Below are positions 56,201-64,000 of a stretch of 64,000 nucleotides of DNA, in pieces; positions within the stretch are counted from its first letter, which is position 1; every line of letters begins with the position of its first letter. Both the position numbers and the translations under genes were made by a program. The stretch is from Valencia hispanica (lineage: Eukaryota; Chordata; Actinopteri; Cyprinodontiformes; Valenciidae), in contig OY747713.1 in NCBI GenBank assembly GCA_963556495.2, positions 2,046,321 to 2,110,320 of the forward strand, in the 5' to 3' direction. The notes beneath the pieces are model-generated. The model was not told the origin of the DNA, made no database searches, and saw nothing but the letters and a program-made list of their open reading frames with translations.

Positions 56201-59200
56201 CATGCCCTGCAGCAGCCTGGCTCCTGGCCAGCTCTTCTCACATTTCACTTTCATCTGCTTTGTGTTTCACAATCAACACGTCCGTCTTGTAGCGTTTCAT
56301 TTTGGCGAATAATGACGGCTGGCGTGCCGTCCATGAATCAGAGAGAAACGGAGAAGTGAGAAAGGAATCAAAAAGAGGCAGTGGCAGAACTGCGTCACGT
56401 TTAAGCCCTGCCCTCGAACTTTAAGTCAGTGACACTGAGAGAATATACTCAGAACAAGGTGGTACCAGTCAGGATTCACAACAGACTGTCAGCTGAGCAG
56501 GATATTAACTGTACATGGCAGAGGTGATTATTCTCAACCTGTCAGATTTGCTTCTAATCAATTCAGCAGTCTGCAGCACAAATTTAATCTCTCTTTAAAT
56601 GAATACCTTTAAGTTGGATTGTTTAGTGGTTTTTGTGATTATTACATCAGATAATTGGCAGCTCAGCTGTTCAACAGGACCATGTATCCAACCTCTCACC
56701 CTCTTTCTCCTGCTGCAGATTTACAGCGGCGGCCAACTTCAACACTTCATCGATGGCTACGATGTCCACAAGAGCAACTGGATGCGTTACGTGAACCCGG
56801 CGCGCTGTCTGGCCGAGCAGAACCTGGTGGCCTGCCAGAATGGCCGGGACGTCTACTTCTACACCATCCGGCCCGTGGAGCCAAAGCAGGAGCTGCTGGT
56901 GTGGTACAGCCAGGAGTTTGCTCAGAGGCTCTGCAGCCAGCAGGACGACCTCCAACACAGTGAGTTCCTCCTCCAAATCTGTTTACGACTGTCTGAAAGT
57001 GTACAGTTGCCTGAGATAAGGTGGTGCTGCTGAACTCCTCTGATTTCTCAAAAGAATGACTGAATGAGAAGCAGTGAAGGACTGATGACTATCAGTTATT
57101 TTTAGCTGTGAGGCAGCACAATGACTCACCAAAATCCCTTTGCTTTTTCTTATGTGACTGATAAAGGGGCAGATTTGTATCTTTACAGTGAATAAACACG
57201 TATCTTCCCCTTCAAAGCGAAAGGCGACACATGATTCTCCGATGTTATCTTCTTCGGTACCAGTAGTTTTTCTCCCATCTGGTCTCCAGTGGTCAGTCAC
57301 GCATCTCTAGATGATGCATCAATGGGCGTGTTGTTGTTGAAGGGCAAAGAGTTAGACAAATCTGAGGGTAATGACGTCCGTTCAAAGTACCTGTGTGAGT
57401 CACTTGTTTCCAGCTATTTGCAGAACATCATCAGGTGAAGTCTTGCCCTCCCCATCCGGAAATAGGAGGATAAAACTCATGATTAATGTGTACATTCATC
57501 CAGTCAGCTGGGACAATGTATCACTCCGTCTCTTTATCGAGCATTGGATCCTGCAGCTGATAGTCTGTGAATGTTATCTCCAGAAGGCCAACAGTTTCCT
57601 TTGTGCATCAATGTCAGGTTTGAGTCTCTGTTGGAAGAAAGTATGGTGGCCTCTCGAGCTGCAGAAACACCCATCTTCAGCTTTAAGGCTTAGAGTCGGT
57701 GGGAACACACTGAGAGTTTTTTTTAATTTTTTTCAAACCAGAGATGAGAAGAGGAAAAGAAGGAGATGTGTGTTGTTTCTCTCTTGTGGTGAGTACGGTG
57801 AGACACCATACCCAGAAATGGTTTCACAAACGAAACTCAGAGTGTTTCTGAGCTGCAGCTCACATACATGACATGACACATGGACTCCCACAAGCCTCAT
57901 CACCAACTCTCCCTCCCACAGAAAATCACTTGTACAACAGAAACCTATAATCTCTTTGTCATGTCAAAACTGAAACTACTATCATTTACCATAAGAGGGC
58001 GTGCCTGGTGTGGGCAGCTGAGCCTTACTGTATGTCTGTAAACACAAAGAGCTCAACACAGATACACTTTCTCTGTTGCAGAACACGGCGATGAAGAGCA
58101 TCCTAAGCAGCATCTACCTCAACAGACGTTTCTTCAGGACAGAACAAAGGAGCAGAGTGAAGAAGACATCGAGGAGAAGATTGACGTGGAGATATTGGAG
58201 AGAGACACTCCTCCTGACACTCCCGATGAGCAGATAGTGGACTTCAGCAGAAAGATGGAGAAGGAGGAAGATCCAGAAGGCCGAAACATCATTCCCTCCC
58301 CTCAGCCGGACCACAGGGAACCACCCCTGGGCTTGAATCACCCTTACCTATCAGATCACCACCCCTCTCTGCCAGCTCCACACAGAGGCTTCCCCCTTCA
58401 CCTCCATGGCCTCTACGGCCACAGGGAGGGCCTTGTCTCCTCTTACCCACTCTACTCCCACTCCAGACATCTTCAGCCTCCTTACCAGTTCCTTCCTCCC
58501 TATGGTTCTCACTATCCCCGCCTCGTCCTCCCTTCCTACTCCCCTCCCTTTCCTGGCATCATTCCTTCACGAGGATCCCTCCGATATAGCAGCTACTTGG
58601 GCACCGACGGCGTCCCGTACCCCCCTATTGCTCCTCCCAACCTGCTCCCAGTGTCCCTCCCCTACGCTCCGTCTTCTCAAGGTGGCCTGAAAGAATTAAC
58701 CCCAAACGTTTCACCACCAAGAGGCGCTCCGGCCACCCCAGAACTGTCTCCCCCTGCCAAGCCTGACAGCCATCATCCCACTCCTGAGCAGTCTCCCTCT
58801 GGCTGCGAGGAGGCCATGAACCTCAGCCTGGCCATGAACAAGAGCGGCACATCGCCACGGAATGGACCCGGACACAAATCCCTGCCCTACCCCCTGAAGA
58901 AGCAGAATGGGAAGATCAAATATGAATGTAACATCTGCTCCAAGACCTTCGGACAGCTCTCAAACCTAAAGGTGACGACTCTTCCTCCGCAACACAGAGA
59001 CAAAACACTTTCACTCATCATCAATGAACCCTTGAACTCACAGCTGTATCCCTGTCATCATAGGTCCATCTCCGGGTGCACAGCGGCGAGAGGCCCTTCC
59101 AGTGTCACTTGTGTAAGAAGAGCTTCACTCAGCTGGCCCACCTCCAGAAGCATCACCTGGTCCACACCGGGGAGAAACCGCATCAATGTCAGGTACGTTA

Positions 59201-60035
59201 AAAATGGAGGCTTGTGTTACAGCAGAGCTCACTGTCCAAGAATGTCAGCTGAAAATGAAACACAAAACTCTGACTCACACCTGTCAGGCCATGTGATGAC
59301 ATCTTCCCCCCTTTGTTTGAGGAAGTGTCTCTGATGGAGTGAGTGATTCCCCTGAGCTAGTCCATCCTGTTTCATACCTTCAATCAACAGGAATGAGATA
59401 CGAGATGTAAGAGCGCTTTCTTCCACTTGAACCTGAACCTTTCACTTCCTCTTTTCCAGGTGTGTCACAAACGCTTCAGCAGCACCAGCAACTTGAAAAC
59501 ACATCTGCGCCTGCACTCAGGGGAGAAACCTTATCAGTGCAAACTGTGCAACACCAAGTTCACCCAGTACATCCACCTGAAGCTGCACCGGCGCCTCCAC
59601 AGCAGCCGCGACCGCCCCTACCGCTGCGCACTCTGCTCACAGACATTCTTCCACCGATTCAGCCTCTTCATGCACCAGCGCAGCTCCTGCCTGGCCACCT
59701 CCGCCTCTCCTGTCAACGTGCACATGAAGGAGATGGTTGAGCGCTTTGACGCCAGCCAAGAGGCAGACGCGCTCACAGAGACGGCCACCACCTCCCAAGT
59801 AGGAGAAGCCGTGGAGCATTGGCTGGCCCGTTCGCTAGAAGGGGAGGGGAAGGAGGACCAGAAGGAGGCCACGGTTCTGCTGAAAGCGCTGACGGCCGCC
59901 ATCAACGCACCGGTAACACCTATGGTTCCGTCTGCGGCACCAGCGTCACACCACAGCCCTTCTCTGGGCTTTCAGGAGCGGGCCAGCGTGGTCCATCTCC
60001 ACAAGCGACCAACAGTGAAAACAGAGGGACAGTGA
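53231..60035 (+). CDS. prdm1: PR domain zinc finger protein 1 (Blimp-1), complete coding sequence
   Basis: Exons: 53231-53401, 55497-55616, 56719-56959, 58082-58971, 59064-59192, 59460-60035 (stop TGA 60033-60035). The sum is 2127 nt, 708 aa. Blimp-1 is a nuclear repressor that in fish acts in slow-muscle, neural-crest and lymphoid differentiation (family knowledge). The start [18 protein letters not shown] aligns with the known MKMDM...TLWTEAEF start. The PR (SET-like) domain is at about residues 55-165 ([60 protein letters not shown]). Residues 185-445 are Pro/Ser/Tyr-rich. Five zinc fingers span 460-594; the fifth is C2HC (C573, C576, H589, C594). An acidic/Ala-rich tail follows. Sequence N-terminal to the fingers is diverged and short of human's 789 aa, so this may be a prdm1b/c-type teleost paralogue. 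Confidence 0.95.
53402..55496. other. prdm1 intron 1
   Basis: Contains a G/T-rich stretch (53700-53730), a CTG/CCG-rich stretch (53920-53945) and the (CA)n run at 54656-54681. No exon or transposon with defined ends is seen. Confidence 0.4.
55617..56718. other. prdm1 intron 2
   Basis: No repeat ends, exon or RNA gene recognised. Compared with the prep introns it is notably free of minisatellites. Confidence 0.4.
56960..58081. other. prdm1 intron 3
   Basis: Nothing identifiable. An open frame at 57371-57871 (166 codons) runs through with no domain or splice support. Confidence 0.4.
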
Positions 60036-61110
60036 GGTGGAGTTCCTGGGGTGGGGACAGGAAGATTCACCAAATATATGTAAAAAAAAAAAAAACAAGA
60101 CAGGTGTGGCCAAATTCAGTTCCTGATTCAGCTCCGAAAAGGTCTGAGCGGAACCTTCTCCTGATCCAATGAGCGCAGCACCAAAGCAAGAGCATTCCAA
60201 AGACTGGGCTAGAGAACAATCCTCGTCCCAGAGCTGACGTTAAACTGTGAAATATTTAACAAGCTTTCACTCAGGTAGAAAACTGTTTGCTTTGTTGCGC
60301 TTTAACTTATTATTTTTGTTGAATGGATTTGTTGATATTTATTTAGATGTCTAATAGTTTGTATCTGTTCGTTTTTTTTCCCCCTCTACGTGTTCAGAGA
60401 TTAGACAACTTTGGCATTTTGTACACTGACTCAACGTTGTGATCAGTAATCATCACCTGTGAACCTGCTTTTTAGGACAGAACGGGTCCACCTGGACGCA
60501 CAAAGCCAATCATCTATTTATTTAAGTTGAAATAGAAAAGCCTTTGCCAAAATATGAATGTGTGATGCTGTTTATGGATCATTATTCACATTATTTCCAC
60601 TTCAAAGGAAGAAGGATTTAGACTAAGCATTATTCACCTTCACAGTTTTTACCTGAACAGAACAAACCAAATCAGAAAGTCTTCACGTTTCAGTAAACCT
60701 ATCATTTTACTGTAAGAGTGTGTGAACAGCAGCTTCATCCAAACCTGACTTCAGCCAGTAGAACCTCACATTCAGCCATTTTCTTGTCTTGTAGCCCAGG
60801 AAAAAAAATCTGTACGCTTTTGGGTTTTGGTGAAAACCTCCAGAACCTTCCTGTAAAAAACACTGCTGAGTCTGAAATGTGCTTCTTTCATCTGTAGGCT
60901 TGTTTTTTTTTTTACTTTTGTACAGGCTGGTTTGTAGTTTATTTTTTACAGACAGGTTATGAAATGCTCAGGATTTATACATGAGAGACTATTTTGATGA
61001 TACTTTTATATATTTACCTGAAGTAGCACATTAAAGATATTGTTTCTATAAAATAAACCGTTGGTGTTTGGTTTTTATTGCCAATAAAGCAACTTGGACT
61101 GAACATAATA
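60036..61110 (+). other. prdm1: prdm1 3' UTR
   Basis: An AT-rich, unspliced-looking stretch after the stop codon. Two AATAAA hexamers close it, at 61052-61057 and 61083-61088, and the tRNA-derived SINE begins directly after. Poly-A runs at 60081-60094 and T runs at 60373 and 60903 lie inside it. Confidence 0.7.
61083..61088 (+). promoter_or_regulatory. prdm1: prdm1 polyadenylation signals (AATAAA)
   Basis: This hexamer and the one at 61052-61057 are the only clustered AATAAA motifs between the stop codon and the SINE. The G/T-rich TTGGTGTTTGGTTTTTATTG between them could act as the downstream element for the first site. Confidence 0.65.
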
Positions 61111-61120
61111 ACTACGGAAG

Positions 61121-61420
61121 TCATGGGCGGCTGTAGTTCAGTGGCAGAGTTGTCGTCCTGTGACTCAGAAATCGTGGGTTTGATTCCAGCTTCCGCCTGC
61201 TACATGCCATTGTGGCCTTGGGCAAGACACTTCACCTACCTGCCTACTGGTGTTGGCCAGAGGGGGGCGATAGTGTGATATGGCAGCTGTGGCTACAATC
61301 ATAGCTTGCTTCCACCAGTGTGTGAATGTGAGAGAATAAACAGATTTGTAAAGTGCTTTGAGGGTCTCAAAAAGCGCTATGTAAATGCAAGCCATTATTA
61401 TGTGATTGATGCAGTCATTC
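61121..61420 (+). mobile_element. tRNA-derived SINE with LINE-like tail
   Basis: The head carries an A box (TGTAGTTCAGTGG, near 61132) and a B box (GGTTTGATTCC, near 61176), spaced as in a tRNA gene. The middle has GGGCAAGACACTTCACC, and the tail AAGTGCTTTGAGGGTCTCAA with AAAAGCGCTATGTAAATGCA is shared with fish LINE 3' ends. It sits about 30 bp after the last prdm1 poly-A signal. It is not a working tRNA: the 3' acceptor stem and the anticodon arm do not pair. Confidence 0.85.
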
Positions 61421-61687
61421 ATTTGAAAAGTATTTTGAATGTTCAGCAGAAATCAGCAGGTTCTGATTCCTGGTGCAAAACAGGAACCCCAACATGTTCA
61501 GGTGTTTCTGTCTGGCACCGGAGGGACTTTAGACCGTATCTTGATGTTTGTTATCAGGCATATATATGGACCACCATAAGGTTTCCTTCTCCCTGAAGGA
61601 AGAATCTGATCAAAATATTTGGAATTTTTGGAGGCGTGGCCAGTTGCAGGTGAACATTCTCCTTGTAAACTTGTAAAAACAGGTTAA

Positions 61688-62182
61688 AGGTGCAATATGT
61701 AAGAATAACGTCTTGTGGTAGATTTTGGCTACTGCAGTCTATGTAGAAAAACAAAAGAGTCCGGTCTCAGCCCCTCCCCTTTGTGAGTTTTATGCCGGGT
61801 TGACAGTTACGGATCAGCGACACAAGATTCAAGACGAGTCATACACAGTAAGTTGATAAGCAGATAAATAAATTTCATTGCAATATTGAGTTGTTTGCAA
61901 TTAAAAAAAAGTAGTTTGAGATATTTTTTACAGCTGACTATTATTCTTCTAATTTAGTGCTAGCCTTGTTAGCTTTGTCTGTTGAAGACTTGGCAACCTT
62001 GCAGGCTCACAGATTGTAAACAATAACTACATCACTCTGCAGCCTTTTTGAAAAGGTTAAAAAGTTGCAACCCAGGAAGGCTGAGAAGAAAATCAGTTTC
62101 ATTAGAACCTTCTCTCCAATATGATCGAGCCATTAGACTGTTAGGTGATTATTTCACTGTAAAATTCTTACATATTGCATCT
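61688..62182. mobile_element. TTAA-flanked MITE (piggyBac-like), 495 bp
   Basis: Ends AGGTGCAATATGTAAGAAT and, on the minus strand, AGATGCAATATGTAAGAAT match at 18 of 19. TTAA lies directly outside both ends (61684-61687 and 62183-62186). There is no coding frame. The high match of the ends and the intact duplication suggest it is younger than most transposons here. Confidence 0.85.
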
Positions 62183-62186
62183 TTAA

Positions 62187-62560
62187 AACTTACACTTGTG
62201 AGACCAAGCTTTGTAGCTTTAGATGATTTAGGAATCCGCTTCCTCTTTGGATTCTTCTTCTGCTGCTGGTTGTTAAATAGGATTGTATAGGATTTTATCT
62301 GCAAGGCCATCTACTGTTTAAAATAAGAACTACAGCACTTCAACTGCACTTTAGCGTTTGTCACGGCCGAAGTCTGTCGGTAAACTGCTGAGCTAAGACA
62401 TAAACCAGAGATGATGACTTGAGTTTCAGACTCTGATTCGAGTCCCACTCAAGTTGCAAAAAATTAAAGTCTTCAGACTCGGCTTGGACTTGGACTCGTG
62501 GTCTGAGACTCAAGTCTTAGAAACAGTTTTTATGTGATGGTACAGGAGATGAGCTGCTGC
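62187..62560. other. Intergenic with a GACTC-rich repeat
   Basis: From about 62400 to 62520 the phrases GACTCGGCTTGGACTTGG, ACTCGTGGTCTGAGACTCAA and GAGTCCCACTCAAGT recur, a degenerate GACTTGGACTC-type repeat also known from fish DNA elements. No ends are visible. Confidence 0.45.
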
Positions 62561-62565
62561 TGAGA

Positions 62566-62599
62566 TCTCGCGAGAGCTGTAAGTAAGTAATATGGCGGT
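62566..62599 (+). promoter_or_regulatory. Candidate promoter: TCTCGCGAGA plus YY1-like ATGGCGG
   Basis: The palindrome TCTCGCGAGA (62566-62575) is a known vertebrate core-promoter element. ATGGCGG (62593-62599) matches the core of the YY1 site often present in LINE-1 5' UTRs. They lie 20 bp apart, just upstream of the Tx1/L1-like ORF1 frame. The role is inferred from motif and position. Confidence 0.45.
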
Positions 62600-62638
62600 A
62601 AACTGGTAAAACAAACTCGGGTAAAAACAAACCATAAC

Positions 62639-64000
62639 ATTCGAGCCAAATATAGCAAACGTTTAATAATAACCATTATTTTGTATTTCTCCATAAACAA
62701 ACTGGACAAGGAAACCTTGCACAGCCTGGAAAGCTACTTGGACGAGTGCTTTGACAACATTGTTATGGGCAAGCCACAGATATCCACCTCTGCTGTGCCG
62801 ACAAGCACACCATCACAGAAACGCACCCGTTCTGAGGCCAGCACCTCCACCATCTCTCTAGAGAAAAGCTACAGCGATGTCCTGGACTCAATAGATAAGA
62901 AGCTAACCAGCCTAGACGCCCGTCTGGGCCTGGTTGAGGTTCTACACAAAGAGTTTCATGTTCTAAGGGAATCCCTGGAGTTCAGCCAACAACAGGTAGC
63001 ATCGCTCGCTGCAGAAAACCAAACGCTGAGAGACGGTGTAAAGAAACTCACCGAGGGGATGACGCAGCTGTCCGGAGAAAGTAAGAGGATGAAAGAAACT
63101 ATCTTGGATATACAGGCCAGGGGAATGCGGGACAATCTTGTTTTTTCCGGGATCCCAGAACAAGCTGAGGACGACGCTGAATCCACCGTCAGTTAAAGCC
63201 ACCAAGCGACACGGTAAAAAACATCACTTTTCACCGCGTCCACCGCCTAGGAGGTAAGAAGCCCAACAACAGCCGGCCGCGACCTATTGTTGCTAAATTC
63301 GAGCATTACAAGCAAAAAGAGCAGGTCAGAGGCCAGGGCAGAGAGCTGCGGGGAACGAATTACAGCGTTAACGATCAATATCCGAAGGAGATCCTGTATA
63401 GAAGGCGCGTTTTGTTCCCAATCAGGAATAAATATATCAGTTAAGGCACCAGAGCTACAGTAGCGGTAGATGAACTGTATGTTAATGGGCAGCTGTTCAG
63501 GGACCCCCAGCTTACTCCTTGGCTTTATTAGTCATGTAACACTGGTCAGATAAGAGTTGTTTTATCAGTCAACTATAATGTAATGTTAGCACAGCTCTGT
63601 AAAGTTGTTTACATTACTCAATGTGGGCGGGGCCAGGGCTAAGCACTGGAATACTGGCTCTTTTTTCTTTTCTCATCTTCACATGTCTATCACCAAATGT
63701 CTTTGTCACTCATTTTTCCTTCTTTTATCACTCACACACACACACAGAATTTTTTCATAACATAACTATTTCTTTCTCTCTCACCCTTCACACCTTCACA
63801 ACTTTCTTCTATTTCTCTCTTTCTTATCTCGGCTTTTGGATTTTCAATCAGGCAACCCCAGGCACAAACTAATAATACACCTGTGTTTATCTGTTTCTAT
63901 GGTGATATGGACTTTCCAACTTTAGTTTCAAAACTATGACTACTCTAAGGTTTGTCACGTGGAATATTCATGGAGCTGGCACCAGAGAGAAAAGAGTTAA
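62639..64000 (+). mobile_element. Tx1/L1-like LINE: ORF1 (broken) and start of ORF2, cut by the window edge
   Basis: ORF1 frame: KLDKETLHSLESYLDECF near 62699, a coiled-coil segment (LDARLGLVEVLHKEFHVLRE, then QQQVASLAAENQTLRDGVKK), and RGMRDNLVFSGIPEQ near 63118. The frame then breaks near 63190 and continues in another frame as VKNITFHRVHRLGGKKP, RPIVAKFEHYKQKEQVRGQG and, past an in-frame TAA at about 63442, AVDELYVNGQLFRDPQLTPW. This is the RNA-recognition and C-terminal part of an L1-type ORF1 protein. ORF2 begins at the ATG at 63936: MTTLRFVTWNIHGAGTREKR, the first strand of the APE endonuclease. The first in-frame ORF1 ATG is only at 62765, so the true ORF1 start is unclear. Confidence 0.88.

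Noticed and set aside
56655..56976. Plus and minus frames of about 100 codons over prdm1 exon 3
   Set aside because: They are shadows of the PR-domain exon, which has the correct splice phases in the other frame.
61121..61195. Possible tRNA gene
   Set aside because: A and B boxes are present, but the arms do not pair and a SINE body and LINE-like tail follow.
1..64000. Search for endogenous retrovirus, LTR pairs or viral genes
   Set aside because: All reverse-transcriptase pieces are of non-LTR type, with no LTR pairs, protease or envelope-like sequence.

Overview
The window is vertebrate nuclear DNA, almost certainly from a teleost fish. It has intron-rich genes with canonical GT-AG splice sites, fish-type Tc1, hAT, L2/CR1-like and Tx1/L1-like transposons, a tRNA-derived SINE, and many micro- and minisatellites. 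There are no operons, CRISPR arrays or viral genes. I cannot name the species.

Three protein-coding genes can be rebuilt exon by exon. (1) 2473-8905 (+): the last seven exons of an Eph receptor pseudokinase, best matched to epha10. They cover part of the kinase domain, the SAM domain and a VQV C-terminus; the earlier exons lie left of the window. (2) 18202-39120 (-): a complete 15-exon prep gene (prolyl endopeptidase, 709 aa) with the Ser/Asp/His triad intact. (3) 53231-60035 (+): a complete six-coding-exon prdm1 (Blimp-1) gene of 708 aa, with a PR domain and five zinc fingers. prep and prdm1 lie head to head about 14 kb apart, the same neighbours and orientation as human PREP-PRDM1 on 6q21. 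epha10 and prep are convergent.

The rest is repeat-rich. Intron minisatellites: a 39-bp array (4.8-6.4 kb) in epha10; and in prep a purine-rich array (18.6-19.6 kb), a 20-bp array of about 90 copies (27.6-29.4 kb), a composite array (30.2-30.5 kb) and a 42-bp array (34.1-34.2 kb). Transposons: LINE relics at 15.8-17.8, 21.1-23.0, 23.5-26.9 and 46.3-47.0 kb; a Tx1/L1-like LINE running off the right edge; Tc1 copies at 9.4-10.3, 34.5-35.3 and 35.6-37.8 kb, the last with a hAT element nested inside it; paired hAT MITEs at 39.7 and 50.1 kb; and TTAA-flanked MITEs at 44.7 and 61.7 kb.

The three host genes act in different processes (receptor signalling, peptide cleavage, transcriptional repression) and nothing in the sequence links them functionally. 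I did not find a clearly new biological system. The most unusual material is the set of large, internally structured minisatellites inside introns, the loss of catalytic residues in the Eph receptor, and the cleanly resolved nested transposons with intact target-site duplications.
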